From assembly GCA_905203305.1 (NCBI GenBank), contig CAJKVH010000010.1, positions 1 through 54,911 on the forward strand: DNA of 54,911 nt, written 5' to 3'. A program made the translations under genes and the position numbers. Below the pieces are notes generated by a model, which did no database searches, was not told where the DNA came from, and worked only from the letters and a program-made list of their open reading frames with translations. The DNA is from an uncultured Eubacteriales bacterium (GTDB lineage: Bacteria > Bacillota > Clostridia > TANB77 > CAG-508). Of the stretch, positions 8,262 to 17,113 are shown in pieces; position 1 is the stretch's first letter; every line of letters starts with the position of its first letter.

Positions 8262-9323
8262 ATGTTTGAAAAATTAGAACTAGTAGAAAAGAGATATGAT
8301 GAATTAAATTCACAAATAAGTGACCCAGAAGTAATAGCAAATACTAATGAGTGGAGAAAGCTAGTAAAAGAACATAGCTCAATGGAAGACGTAGTACAAA
8401 AATATAGAGAATATAAAGAAATTCTAAATAACATGGAAGAAGCAAAAGAAATGCTAGATGACCCAGAAATGAAAGAACTAGCAGAAGAAGAATATTATTC
8501 ATCAAAAGACAAACTTGCAAAAGTAGAAGAAGAGTTAAAGGTACTATTAATTCCAAAAGATCCAAATGACGATAAAAGTGTAATTTGTGAAATAAGAGGT
8601 GGAGCAGGTGGAGAAGAAGCTGCACTATTTGCTGGAACACTATTTAGAATGTATGGAATGTATGCAGAAAGAAAACACTGGAAAATAGAAATATTAAATG
8701 AAAATTCTACGGAATTAGGTGGTTATAAAGAAATTTCATTTATGGTAACAGGAAAAGGAGCATATAGTAGATTAAAATTCGAAAGTGGTGTTCATAGAGT
8801 ACAACGTGTACCGGATACAGAAAGCAGTGGAAGAATACATACATCAACAGCAACTGTTGCAGTGCTTCCAGTTGTTGAAGATGTAGAAATAGATATAAAT
8901 CCAGCAGATATAAAAATGGAAGTATTTAGAGCATCAGGAGCAGGAGGACAACACATAAACAAAACATCATCAGCCGTAAGGTTAATTCATGTTCCAACAG
9001 GAATAGTTGCAGAATGTCAAACACAAAGATCGCAATTACAAAACAGAGAATATGCAATGAATCTATTAAAATCAAGATTATATGATATAGAAAAATCAAA
9101 ACAAGATTCAGAAATAGCAAGTGCAAGAAAATCACAAGTAGGATCAGGAGATAGAAGCGAAAAAATACGTACATATAACTATCCACAAGGAAGAATAACA
9201 GATCATAGAATAGGATTTAGTATATATCAAATGGAAAATTTCTTAAATGGAGATTTAGACGAAATGATAGACAACTTAATTGCGGCAGATAGAGCAGAAA
9301 AACTAAAAGGTGATGAAGAATAA
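8262..9323 (+). CDS. prfA: Peptide chain release factor 1
   Basis: RF1 recognises UAA and UAG stop codons and triggers peptide release on the ribosome. At 353 residues it has normal length. The conserved GGAGGEEAALFA stretch follows the helical N-terminal domain. The tripeptide region reads RVPDTESSGRIHTSTATV, so the PxT element is PDT, which fits RF1 rather than the SPF of RF2. The catalytic GGQ lies in RASGAGGQHINKT at about residue 229. The C-terminal DHR and RAEKL segments close the protein. It has its own promoter. The next signal downstream is the separate promoter of the thrS leader. I saw no hmmB/prmC methyltransferase gene next to it, although the two are often adjacent. Confidence 0.95.
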   Translation: MFEKLELVEKRYDELNSQISDPEVIANTNEWRKLVKEHSSMEDVVQKYREYKEILNNMEEAKEMLDDPEMKELAEEEYYSSKDKLAKVEEELKVLLIPKDPNDDKSVICEIRGGAGGEEAALFAGTLFRMYGMYAERKHWKIEILNENSTELGGYKEISFMVTGKGAYSRLKFESGVHRVQRVPDTESSGRIHTSTATVAVLPVVEDVEIDINPADIKMEVFRASGAGGQHINKTSSAVRLIHVPTGIVAECQTQRSQLQNREYAMNLLKSRLYDIEKSKQDSEIASARKSQVGSGDRSEKIRTYNYPQGRITDHRIGFSIYQMENFLNGDLDEMIDNLIAADRAEKLKGDEE

Positions 9324-9339
9324 AAATAATAATAAACTG

Positions 9340-9368
9340 TTGACAAAAACAAAAAAAGGTATTATTAT
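9340..9368 (+). promoter_or_regulatory. Sigma-A promoter of the thrS leader
   Basis: TTGACA (9340-9345), 17 bases, TATTAT (9363-9368), positioned to start the T-box leader at about 9375. Confidence 0.85.
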
Positions 9369-9375
9369 ATTAACA

Positions 9376-9616
9376 TAATATAAAAAATAGTAAGAGAAAA
9401 GTAAAATGGAAAATATCTTTAAAAGAGAAGTTAGTCATGGGCTGAAAGCTAACAAAAGTAAAACTATTTGAAAAACTACCTCTTCATATTCCTAGTGAAT
9501 AAGCTAGGCGTCTTGAATGCGTTAAAATTCTATTAATTAAGAAAAAACAAGGATGGAACCGCGTAAAATATATACGCTCCTATAGATACAAAAAAGTATT
9601 TATAGGAGCTTTTTTG
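9376..9616 (+). ncRNA. T-box riboswitch controlling thrS
   Basis: The leader carries the T-box itself, AAGGATGGAACCGCG (9549-9563), which forms the antiterminator and binds the acceptor end of uncharged tRNA. It is followed by a strong terminator (9576-9615). The stem I region begins near AGAGAAG (9424-9430). The specifier loop region contains ACTACC (9475-9480), so the specifier is ACT or ACC, both threonine codons, matching the gene downstream. Uncharged tRNA-Thr should allow read-through into thrS. Confidence 0.92.
9576..9615 (+). terminator. T-box-controlled attenuator terminator
   Basis: The outer stem GCTCCTATA/TATAGGAGC is followed by six T residues. It competes with the antiterminator formed by the T-box sequence. 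Confidence 0.9.
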
Positions 9617-9646
9617 TATCAAAATAATAAAAAAGGAGGAATAAAA

Positions 9647-11587
9647 ATGATTAAAATAACATTAAAAGATGGAAGTATTAAAGAAGTTGAATCAGGAAAA
9701 AGTGTAATTGAAGTTGCAAAAGAAATAAGTGAAGGATTAGCAAGAATGGCAACATGCGGAACAGTAGATGGAAAAGTAGTAGACTTAAGGTATATCCTAA
9801 ACAAAGACTGCAATTTAGAAATACACACATTTGAAAGTTCATTAGAAGGAAAAAAAGCATATTGGCATACAACATCACATATAATGGCTCAAGCAATAAA
9901 AAGAATAAGACCAGATGCAAAATTAGCAATTGGTCCATCAATAGATGAAGGATTTTATTATGATTTTGATGTAGAAAAAAATTTCACAGATGAAGACAAA
10001 GAAAAAATAGAAGCAGAAATGAAAAAAATCATAAAAGAAAATTTACCAATAGAAAGATATACCTTACCAAGAGAAGAAGCAATAAAATTTATGGAAAAAC
10101 AAAATGAACCATATAAAGTAGAATTAATAAAAGACTTACCAGAAGGAGAAGAAATATCATTCTATAAACAAGGAGAATTTACGGATTTATGTGCAGGACC
10201 ACATTTAATGAGCACAGGAAAAATAAAAGCAATAAAAATTTTAACAACATCAGGAGCTTATTGGAGAGGTGATGAACACAATAAAATGTTACAAAGAATA
10301 TATGCAATATCATTCCCAAAAGCAAGCCAAGTAGAAGAATATTTAGCAAAACTAGAAGAAGCAAAAGAAAGAGACCATAGAAAAATAGGAAAAGATTTAG
10401 AACTATTTATGACACATAAATTAGTTGGATCAGGGTTACCAATGTATTTACCAAAAGGAGCAACAATAAGAAGAGTTCTAGAAAGATATATTCAAGACAA
10501 AGAATTAGCATTAGGATATAGTCATGTATATACACCAAGTTTAGCAAATGTAGCATTATATAAAACATCAGGACATTGGGACCATTATAAAGAAGATATG
10601 TTCCCAATGATGAAAATGGGAGATGAAGAAATGGTTTTAAGACCAATGAACTGCCCACATCACATGTTAATATATAAAAGCAAAATGAGATCATATAGAG
10701 ATTTACCAATAAAAATAGGAGAACTTGCAAACGACTTTAGATATGAAGATAGTGGAAGTGTTTGTGGATTAGAAAGAGTTCGCCAAATGTGTCAAAATGA
10801 TGCACATTTATTTGTAAGACCAGACCAAATAAAAGAAGAAGTTGGAAAAGTATTAAGCCTAATAAAAGAAGTATATCAAGATGACTTTGGATTCCCAGCA
10901 TCAGCATTTAGTTATAGATTATCTTTAAGAGATAAAAGCAACAAAGAAAAATATATAGATAATGACGAAATGTGGGAAACAGCAGAAAGTCAATTAAGAG
11001 AAATATTAAAAGAGCTAAATATTGAATTTTATGAAGCAGAAGGAGAAGCTGCATTTTATGGACCTAAAATTGATATACAAATAAAAACAGCTCTAAATCA
11101 TGATATTACAATACCAACATGCCAATTAGACTTTGCGTTACCAGAAAGATTTGAACTAGAATATGTTGGAGAAGATGGAGAAAAACATAGACCAGTTGTA
11201 ATACATAGAGCAATACTTGGAAGTTCAGATAGATTCATATCATTCTTACTAGAAGAAACAAAAGGAATATTACCACTATGGCTTTCACCAGTACAAATTG
11301 AGGTTATGCCATTAACAGATAAACAAAGAGAATATGCATTAAAAATAACAGAGGATCTAAGAAAAGAAGGAATACGTGTAGAACTAGACGATAGACAAGA
11401 AAAAATAGGATACAAGATTCGTGAAGCACAATTAAATAAAATTCCATATATGTTAATACTAGGAGATAAAGAAGTTGAAAATAAACAAGTTGGAGTTCGT
11501 GTAAGAGGACAAGGAGATATTGGAGCAATGGACGAAGATAAATTTATAGAAAAAATAAAAGAAGAAATAAAAAATTTCGGAAAATAG
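9647..11587 (+). CDS. thrS: Threonine--tRNA ligase
   Basis: This class II synthetase charges tRNA-Thr. The 646-residue protein has the usual layout. It opens with a TGS domain (residues 1-60). The second-additional editing-like domain carries HTTSHIMAQA and the DLCAGPH metal motif. The catalytic core has RPMNCPHHMLIYK and DLPIKIGELANDFR, and the anticodon domain ends in VRVRGQGDIGAMD. ATG 9647 is the start because AGGAGG (9634-9639) lies seven bases before it. An upstream in-frame ATG at 9614 sits inside the terminator and has no ribosome binding site. Expression is set by the T-box leader. Confidence 0.97.
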   Translation: MIKITLKDGSIKEVESGKSVIEVAKEISEGLARMATCGTVDGKVVDLRYILNKDCNLEIHTFESSLEGKKAYWHTTSHIMAQAIKRIRPDAKLAIGPSIDEGFYYDFDVEKNFTDEDKEKIEAEMKKIIKENLPIERYTLPREEAIKFMEKQNEPYKVELIKDLPEGEEISFYKQGEFTDLCAGPHLMSTGKIKAIKILTTSGAYWRGDEHNKMLQRIYAISFPKASQVEEYLAKLEEAKERDHRKIGKDLELFMTHKLVGSGLPMYLPKGATIRRVLERYIQDKELALGYSHVYTPSLANVALYKTSGHWDHYKEDMFPMMKMGDEEMVLRPMNCPHHMLIYKSKMRSYRDLPIKIGELANDFRYEDSGSVCGLERVRQMCQNDAHLFVRPDQIKEEVGKVLSLIKEVYQDDFGFPASAFSYRLSLRDKSNKEKYIDNDEMWETAESQLREILKELNIEFYEAEGEAAFYGPKIDIQIKTALNHDITIPTCQLDFALPERFELEYVGEDGEKHRPVVIHRAILGSSDRFISFLLEETKGILPLWLSPVQIEVMPLTDKQREYALKITEDLRKEGIRVELDDRQEKIGYKIREAQLNKIPYMLILGDKEVENKQVGVRVRGQGDIGAMDEDKFIEKIKEEIKNFGK

Positions 11588-11619
11588 AAAAAAGCAGTAG
11601 AATTTTCTACTGCTTTTTT
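11588..11619 (+). terminator. Terminator of thrS
   Basis: The stem AAAGCAGTAGA/TCTACTGCTTT with a very short loop is followed by six T residues. Confidence 0.9.
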
Positions 11620-11717
11620 GCTATATTAGCATACCTTTTTAAATTGTAAATATTTTTATAAGTATAATCAAATTCATTTAGATTATTATACGAAAAAAAG
11701 AGAAAACTATTTATAGA

Positions 11718-11734
11718 TGACGAATTTTGTCGAA
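11718..11734 (+). promoter_or_regulatory. Possible tandem Spo0A boxes
   Basis: TGACGAA (11718-11724) and TGTCGAA (11728-11734) lie exactly ten bases apart in the same orientation, the spacing that lets a Spo0A dimer bind two boxes. The second is a perfect 0A box, the first has one mismatch. They sit just upstream of the -35 at 11744. Confidence 0.5.
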
Positions 11735-11743
11735 CGATTTTTC

Positions 11744-11773
11744 TTGACATATATTACGTTTGTAATATATAAT
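11744..11773 (+). promoter_or_regulatory. Promoter with an operator-like dyad between -35 and -10
   Basis: TTGACA (11744-11749) and TATAAT (11768-11773) are separated by 18 bases. The spacer holds a perfect inverted repeat, ATATATTAC (11749-11757), GTTT, GTAATATAT (11762-11770). A protein bound there would block RNA polymerase. The repressor is unknown. The unit drives the small gene at 11877. Confidence 0.6.
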
Positions 11774-11876
11774 TTGCATGTTAATTCAAATATCAATAAA
11801 AAGGATTTATTTCAATAAAATTCTATCATAAAGTAAATTAAAGAGAAAAATTCAAAGTGAAAGAAGGAATATGGAT

Positions 11877-12044
11877 ATGGAAAAAGCAATATTAGAACAA
11901 TTAGTTACAATGTCAAAACAAATAGGAGAACTTGGAGCTAGAATGGACGAAGGCTTCAAAAATCAAAATAATAAGATAGAAGATCTAAGAAATGAAATGA
12001 ATCAAAGATTCAAAGAGCAAGACAAAAGAATAGATCAAAAGTAA
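11877..12044 (+). CDS. Small coiled-coil protein (55 residues)
   Basis: I do not recognise this protein. It is 55 residues long and almost entirely helical, with heptad-like spacing (AILEQLVTMSKQIGELGARM, then NKIEDLRNEMNQRF). It should form a coiled-coil dimer or bind a helical partner. ATG 11877 is preferred over ATG 11871, because the AAGG site (11864-11867) lies nine rather than three bases away. The gene stands alone behind a strong promoter with an internal dyad and possible Spo0A boxes, and about 75 bases before the aminopeptidase start. The strongly marked regulation argues for a real gene. Its function is unknown; a regulator-interacting peptide is one possibility. Confidence 0.6.
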   Translation: MEKAILEQLVTMSKQIGELGARMDEGFKNQNNKIEDLRNEMNQRFKEQDKRIDQK

Positions 12045-12121
12045 AAAATAATTACAAATAAAAGTAGTAAAAAATAAATCAAAGTGATATAATAAGAAAA
12101 AAACATAAGGAGGAAGGTATT

Positions 12122-13522
12122 TTGAACGAAAATCAAAAAAAAGAGTTACTAAACGAAAAAAAATCAGGATGGTTAGAAACTGAAGATGAGAAATTTAGCA
12201 AAATATTTGAATTTTGTGAAGGATATATGAGATTTTTAAATATTTCAAAAACAGAAAGAGAATTTGCAGCAAATGCCAAAAAAGTTGCAGAAGAAAATGG
12301 ATTTAGAGATATAAACCAAATTGAAAAACTAAATTCTGGAGATAAAGTATACTTTGTAAATAGAGAAAAAAGTATATATTTTGCAGTGATAGGAGAAGAA
12401 AAACTAGAAAATGGATTAAATATAGTAGGAGCACATATTGATTCACCAAGATTAGATTTAAAACCAAATCCATTATATGAAGATGGAGAATTAGCATACT
12501 TTAATACACATTACTATGGGGGAATAAAAAAATATCAATGGACAACAATACCTCTAAGTATACATGGAGTAATAATAAAATCTAATGGGGAAAAAATTAC
12601 TGTAAATATAGGAGAAAGTGAAACCGATCCAATATTTACAATAACAGATTTATTACCACATTTAGCAAAAGAACAAGAAGCTAAAAGGCTTAGGGAAGCA
12701 ATAGATGGAGAAAATTTAGATTTATTGGTAGGAAGCATTCCGATTTTAGATGATGAAACAAAAAATAAAGTAAAATTAAACATATTAAAAATATTAAACG
12801 AGAAATATGGAATAACAGAAAAAGACTTTGTAAGTTCAGAATTAGAACTAGTACCAGCATTTAAAGCCAGATCATTAGGATTTGACTATGGAATGGTTGC
12901 TGCATATGGACAAGACGACAAAGTATGTAGTTATACAGCATTAAAAGCATTGATGGAAATGGAAAGGCCACAAAAAACAGCGGTATGTATTCTTTCAGAT
13001 AAAGAAGAAATAGGAAGTATGGGAAATACAGGAATGGAATCACATGTATTTGATTACTTTGTATCAGAATTACTAAATAAAGCAGGAGAAAATAGACCAA
13101 ACCTATTAGAAAAAGTATTCTGTTATTCAAAAATGTTATCATCAGATGTAGATGCAGGATTTGATCCATTATATGCTTCAGTTTCAGATAGAGATAATTC
13201 AGGATATTTATCAAAAGGAATTACATTAAACAAATACACAGGAGCAAGAGGAAAATCAGGAGCATCAGATGCAAATGCAGAATATGTGGCATATATAAGA
13301 AATCTATTTGAAACAAACAATATAAAATATCAAGTATCAGAACTTGGAAAAGTAGATGTAGGTGGTGGAGGTACAATAGCCTACATTTTAGCCAACAAAG
13401 GTGTAGATGTAATAGACTGTGGTGTACCAGTATTATCAATGCATGCACCATATGAAGTAACAAGCAAATTTGATATATATGAAGCTTATAGAGCATATAG
13501 GGCATTTTGGAATAAAGATTAA
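12122..13522 (+). CDS. M18-family aminopeptidase
   Basis: M18 metalloaminopeptidases remove N-terminal residues, often acidic ones, from peptides in the cytosol as large tetrahedral complexes. The 466-residue protein shows the metal ligands of the family: His in GAHIDSPR, Asp in YGQDDKVC, the Glu pair in SDKEEIGSMG, and His in SMHAPYEV near the C-terminus. HYYGGIKKYQW and VDVGGGGTIA are further family signatures. The start is TTG 12122, eight bases after AGGAGG; no ATG is better placed. The gene ends with its own hairpin and probably starts from a -10 near 12088. Substrate preference cannot be read from the sequence. Confidence 0.92.
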   Translation: MNENQKKELLNEKKSGWLETEDEKFSKIFEFCEGYMRFLNISKTEREFAANAKKVAEENGFRDINQIEKLNSGDKVYFVNREKSIYFAVIGEEKLENGLNIVGAHIDSPRLDLKPNPLYEDGELAYFNTHYYGGIKKYQWTTIPLSIHGVIIKSNGEKITVNIGESETDPIFTITDLLPHLAKEQEAKRLREAIDGENLDLLVGSIPILDDETKNKVKLNILKILNEKYGITEKDFVSSELELVPAFKARSLGFDYGMVAAYGQDDKVCSYTALKALMEMERPQKTAVCILSDKEEIGSMGNTGMESHVFDYFVSELLNKAGENRPNLLEKVFCYSKMLSSDVDAGFDPLYASVSDRDNSGYLSKGITLNKYTGARGKSGASDANAEYVAYIRNLFETNNIKYQVSELGKVDVGGGGTIAYILANKGVDVIDCGVPVLSMHAPYEVTSKFDIYEAYRAYRAFWNKD

Positions 13523-13527
13523 AAATA

Positions 13528-13551
13528 AACCGTTGGAGAAATCCAACGGTT
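13528..13551 (+). terminator. Hairpin after the M18 aminopeptidase
   Basis: A perfect 10-base-pair stem, AACCGTTGGA/TCCAACGGTT, is closed by a GAAA tetraloop. The following tract (ATTATATTA) is only weakly T-rich. Confidence 0.75.
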
Positions 13552-13586
13552 ATTATATTATGAAAACTAATATAGAATAAACAATA

Positions 13587-13619
13587 AAACCAGTAAAATA
13601 TTAAATATTTTACTGGTTT
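13587..13619 (-). terminator. Terminator of tRNA-Arg
   Basis: A 14-base-pair stem, AAACCAGTAAAATA/TATTTTACTGGTTT, lies directly downstream of the tRNA on the minus strand. It may also serve the aminopeptidase gene from the other side. Confidence 0.75.
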
Positions 13620-13625
13620 ATATTA

Positions 13626-13702
<77 letters not shown>

Positions 13703-13721
13703 ATATCAATTGAACAGAACT

Positions 13722-13750
13722 ATAATACCATAAAAAACAATTATTGTCAA
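13722..13750 (-). promoter_or_regulatory. Promoter of tRNA-Arg
   Basis: On the minus strand TTGACA (13750-13745), 17 bases, TATTAT (13727-13722), about 20 bases before the tRNA. Confidence 0.85.
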
Positions 13751-13848
13751 CAAAAAGCTCAAAAAAAATTAATAAAATTATAAAAAAGGCTACAAGACAA
13801 ACATCCGTAAGAATAAAACAAAATAATGTGAATATTTTGTGAAATATA

Positions 13849-13877
13849 TTTACAATAAAAAACATAAATGATAATAT
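13849..13877 (+). promoter_or_regulatory. Promoter of the Gld-like ABC operon
   Basis: TTTACA (13849-13854), 17 bases, TAATAT (13872-13877). An ATG follows at 13882, but no ribosome binding site precedes it. Confidence 0.6.
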
Positions 13878-13920
13878 AATCATGTTAAATCAAAGAAAAA
13901 AGAGTAAGGAGGAAATACCC

Positions 13921-14865
13921 GTGATTGAGGTAAAAAATGTTACAAAAAAATACGGAAGCTTTGTAGCCGTAGACAATATCAGCTTTACTATAAACGATGG
14001 AGAAGTTGTTGGATTTCTTGGACCAAATGGAGCAGGAAAAAGTACAACAATGAACATGATAACAGGATACATCGAACAAACAGAAGGAAACATTATAGTA
14101 AATGAATTTGATACAATAAAAAAATCTAAAAAAGCAAAGAAAGAAATAGGATATATGCCAGAAGGAGTACCATTATATACAGATTTAACAGTAAAAGAAT
14201 TTGTTACATACATGGCAGAACTAAGAAAGGTAGAAAGAAAGCTAAAAAAAGAAAAAGTACAAGAAGTACTAAAAGAAACAGGTCTTGATGGAATGCAAAA
14301 CAAACTAATAAAAAATCTATCAAGAGGACAAAAACAAAGAGTAAGTTTAGCAGGAACATTAGTTGCAGATCCAAAAATCTTAATATTAGATGAGCCAACA
14401 GTTGGTTTAGACCCAAAACAAATTACAGAAATAAGAAGTTTAATAAAAAATTTAGGAAAAAAACATACTGTAATTTTAAGTTCACACATATTATCAGAAG
14501 TAAGTCAAATATGTGACAGAGTAATAATAATAAATAATGGAAAAATAGTAGCAGTAGACACTCCTGAAAACTTAGAAAAGAAAGTATCAGACAGTAATAA
14601 AGTTTATGTAACAGTAGAAGACAAAGAAGGAAAAATAGAAAACATAAAAGAAAAAATTAAAGGAATAAAAGAAATAAAACTAATAAAAGAAAATGAAGAC
14701 AAAACAAAACAATATGAAATAACAGGAGAAAGTGACATAAACTTAAATAAAACAATATTCAATGAATTCGCGAAAGAAGAAATAACAATAGTTGAAATGA
14801 AAAAATCAGAAGCAACACTTGAAGACGCATTCATGAAAATAATAAAAGAAGGAGGAGAAAAATAA
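13921..14865 (+). CDS. ABC transporter ATP-binding protein (GldA-like)
   Basis: This is the nucleotide-binding subunit of an ABC-2-type exporter. Motifs in order are Walker A GPNGAGKST, the signature LSRGQKQR, Walker B ILILDEPTVGLDP and the switch His in ILSSHIL. A C-terminal domain of about 90 residues is typical of GldA/multidrug-type ATPases. GTG 13921 is the start because AAGGAGG lies eight bases upstream, giving 314 residues; the in-frame ATG at 13882 has no such site. The gene overlaps the permease start by one base (ATAATG), so translation is coupled. With the GldF- and GldG-like genes it forms a complete three-gene transporter. In non-gliding Firmicutes the substrate of these systems is unknown. 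Confidence 0.92.
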   Translation: MIEVKNVTKKYGSFVAVDNISFTINDGEVVGFLGPNGAGKSTTMNMITGYIEQTEGNIIVNEFDTIKKSKKAKKEIGYMPEGVPLYTDLTVKEFVTYMAELRKVERKLKKEKVQEVLKETGLDGMQNKLIKNLSRGQKQRVSLAGTLVADPKILILDEPTVGLDPKQITEIRSLIKNLGKKHTVILSSHILSEVSQICDRVIIINNGKIVAVDTPENLEKKVSDSNKVYVTVEDKEGKIENIKEKIKGIKEIKLIKENEDKTKQYEITGESDINLNKTIFNEFAKEEITIVEMKKSEATLEDAFMKIIKEGGEK

Positions 14866-15548
14866 TGGGAGCAGTAATAAAAAAAGAGCTAAAAAATTAC
14901 TTCTTATCACCAATAGGATATGTAGTAATAGGAATATTTTTACTAGCATTCAGTAGTTTCTTCTACTTAACTACAGTTAGTCAATCAAGTATGGACTTAA
15001 CATATTTATTTTATAATACAGCATTATATGGATTAATGTTTATAACACCACTACTTACAATGTGGACATTTGCAGGAGAAAGAAAATCAGGAACAGAGCA
15101 ACTATTATTAACATCACCAGTAAGTATGCTAGGAGTAGTAATTGCAAAATTTTTATCAGCATTAATACTAATTGCAATACCAGTTGTATGTACACTTATG
15201 TACTTTGGAATTTTAAGTTATTTTGAAATGCCAAATGTACCAATATACTTAACATCAATGTTAGGATTTTTACTACTTTCAATGACATATATATCATTTG
15301 GAATATTAGCATCAAGTCTTACAGAATCACCAATAATTGCAGGAATAATAACATTTGCATTTGTATTTGGATCAACATGGATACCATATATGGTAACAAG
15401 TTTATCGAAACTATCACTAATGGATCAATTTATAACATTTTTATATGGACAAATAGACATAAGTTCAATTGTATTATTCTTAACATTAACAATAGTATGC
15501 ATATTAATAACAATGATAATTATGCAAAGAAGAAAAAGCGTAAAATAG
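14865..15548 (+). CDS. ABC-2 type permease (GldF-like)
   Basis: The 227-residue membrane protein has six predicted helices and begins with the ABC-2 permease signature KKELKNYFLSPIGYVVIGIFL. The cytoplasmic loop ERKSGTEQLLLTSPVS is a family hallmark, as in NosY and GldF. It pairs with the ATPase upstream and the GldG-like protein downstream. Its start overlaps the ATPase stop, with GGAGG eight bases upstream. Its size equals that of GldF, so it is full length. Confidence 0.9.
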   Translation: MGAVIKKELKNYFLSPIGYVVIGIFLLAFSSFFYLTTVSQSSMDLTYLFYNTALYGLMFITPLLTMWTFAGERKSGTEQLLLTSPVSMLGVVIAKFLSALILIAIPVVCTLMYFGILSYFEMPNVPIYLTSMLGFLLLSMTYISFGILASSLTESPIIAGIITFAFVFGSTWIPYMVTSLSKLSLMDQFITFLYGQIDISSIVLFLTLTIVCILITMIIMQRRKSVK

Positions 15549-15563
15549 AAAGGAGTAAGAAAA

Positions 15564-17066
15564 TTGAAAGAGAAAAAAGAAAAAAGTCCAAAAATAAATG
15601 TTGAAAAAGAAAAGTTTGGGACAAAATTTATAAATACAATAAAAAAGAGATGGCTAATAAGTGGAACAAATACAATACTTTTAATAGCGATTTTAATAGC
15701 AATAGTAATATTAATAAATTCAGTAGTACAATCACTTGATTTAACACCAATAGATTGTACATCAAATAAAGAATACACATTAACAAAAGAAAGTAAAGAA
15801 AGAATAGAAAACATTGATGCAGATGTAAACATATATTTTGTTGGGTATGACGACTCAGCTACACAAGTAAGTTTAGCAAAACAATATAGCAAAGCAAACA
15901 AAAAAATTAATGTTGAAGTAATAGATGTAAATGAAAGACAAGACATTGCATCAAAATATAGTGTCACAAATGATAGTAAAGCAATAATAGTAGAAAATGG
16001 AGATAAATCAAGAACATTATATTCAGATGATTTATACACTTATGATAGTAGCTATCAAACAGTAGATATAACAGAAGAAAAATTAACATCAGCAATATTA
16101 AATGTAACATCAGATAAAATTGCAAATGTATACTTCTTATCAGGATATTCAGACTATTCACTTGAATATTCAGGAGGAATGTACTATTTAGCAGCATACT
16201 TAAAAAATGAAGTATTAAATTACAAAACATTAGATATGTTAGTTGAAGGATCAATTCCAGAAGATTGTGATACATTAGTTGTAACAACACCAAAAAAAGA
16301 CTTTGACGAATTAACAACAAATGAAATAACAAAATATATAAACAATGGTGGAAAAATCTTATGGTTAAATTCAAGTTACACATCATCAAAAGATTTACCA
16401 AATGTAAACAAAATACTTGCATTATATGGAATAAAACCATTTGAAGTAGGATATATTTATGAAACAGATTCAACTAGAACAGTACTTGGATATGCAAGTT
16501 GCATAGTTGAAGATTTAGGATCAACAGATATAGCAAAAAAATTAACAGATGTAGTATTATCAGGTGCAACAAAAATAAATATAGATAAAGATGCACTGTC
16601 AGATCTTGGTGTTACAGAAGAAGACATAATAAGCACAACAAGTACATCATACTTTAGATCAAATATTTCAAATACATCAAGCTCATCTGATGGAGATGAA
16701 AAAGGTGGATTTACAATAGGAGGAATATTTAATAAAACAATATCATCAGATGAAGATTCAGATGATAAAAAAGAATCAAAACTTGTAATATTTGGAGATA
16801 ACAACTTTGTATCAGATATCCAAATAACAAACCAAGTAAATCCAATGATATTCTTAGGAAACAATAAAGACTTAATGTTAAATTCAATAGCATATTTAAC
16901 AAATAATGATCAAGATATAACAATAAGAAAAGACTATACACAAACAACAAGCTTTACACCAACAGACGCACAAAAATTAACAATAGTAAGAATAATATAC
17001 ATGGTTCCAATAGCAATAATACTAGTAGGATTCATAGTATGGCAAGTAAGAAGAAGAAAAAAATAA
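15564..17066 (+). CDS. GldG-like auxiliary protein of an ABC-2 exporter
   Basis: This 500-residue protein starts at TTG 15564 after an AAAGGAG site. It has a cytoplasmic Lys-rich tail, a transmembrane helix at about residues 31-51, a long extracytoplasmic region and a second helix near the C-terminus (VRIIYMVPIAIILVGFIVW) followed by a basic tail. The ectodomain begins with SNKEYTLTKESKERIENID and has the GldG-type body (VTEEKL.., LVVTTPKKDF, NNGGKILWL). It is the third gene of the ABC operon, as in gldFGA-type systems of many non-gliding bacteria, where it is thought to form part of the exporter. The operon ends with a terminator. What it moves is unknown. Confidence 0.85.
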   Translation: MKEKKEKSPKINVEKEKFGTKFINTIKKRWLISGTNTILLIAILIAIVILINSVVQSLDLTPIDCTSNKEYTLTKESKERIENIDADVNIYFVGYDDSATQVSLAKQYSKANKKINVEVIDVNERQDIASKYSVTNDSKAIIVENGDKSRTLYSDDLYTYDSSYQTVDITEEKLTSAILNVTSDKIANVYFLSGYSDYSLEYSGGMYYLAAYLKNEVLNYKTLDMLVEGSIPEDCDTLVVTTPKKDFDELTTNEITKYINNGGKILWLNSSYTSSKDLPNVNKILALYGIKPFEVGYIYETDSTRTVLGYASCIVEDLGSTDIAKKLTDVVLSGATKINIDKDALSDLGVTEEDIISTTSTSYFRSNISNTSSSSDGDEKGGFTIGGIFNKTISSDEDSDDKKESKLVIFGDNNFVSDIQITNQVNPMIFLGNNKDLMLNSIAYLTNNDQDITIRKDYTQTTSFTPTDAQKLTIVRIIYMVPIAIILVGFIVWQVRRRKK

Positions 17067-17081
17067 AATCATAAATAAAAA

Positions 17082-17113
17082 ACTCCTGTATATAATAATA
17101 CAGGGTTTTTTTT
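17082..17113 (+). terminator. Terminator of the Gld-like operon
   Basis: The stem CCTGTAT/ATACAGG with a six-base loop is followed by eight T residues that end right at the ATG of the next gene (17114). Confidence 0.85.

Noticed and set aside
9614..9646. Upstream in-frame ATG for thrS
   Set aside because: It lies inside the attenuator terminator without a ribosome binding site; AGGAGG points to ATG 9647.
13882..13920. ATG 13882 as start of the ABC ATPase
   Set aside because: Directly after the -10 with no ribosome binding site; GTG 13921 has AAGGAGG at the right distance.
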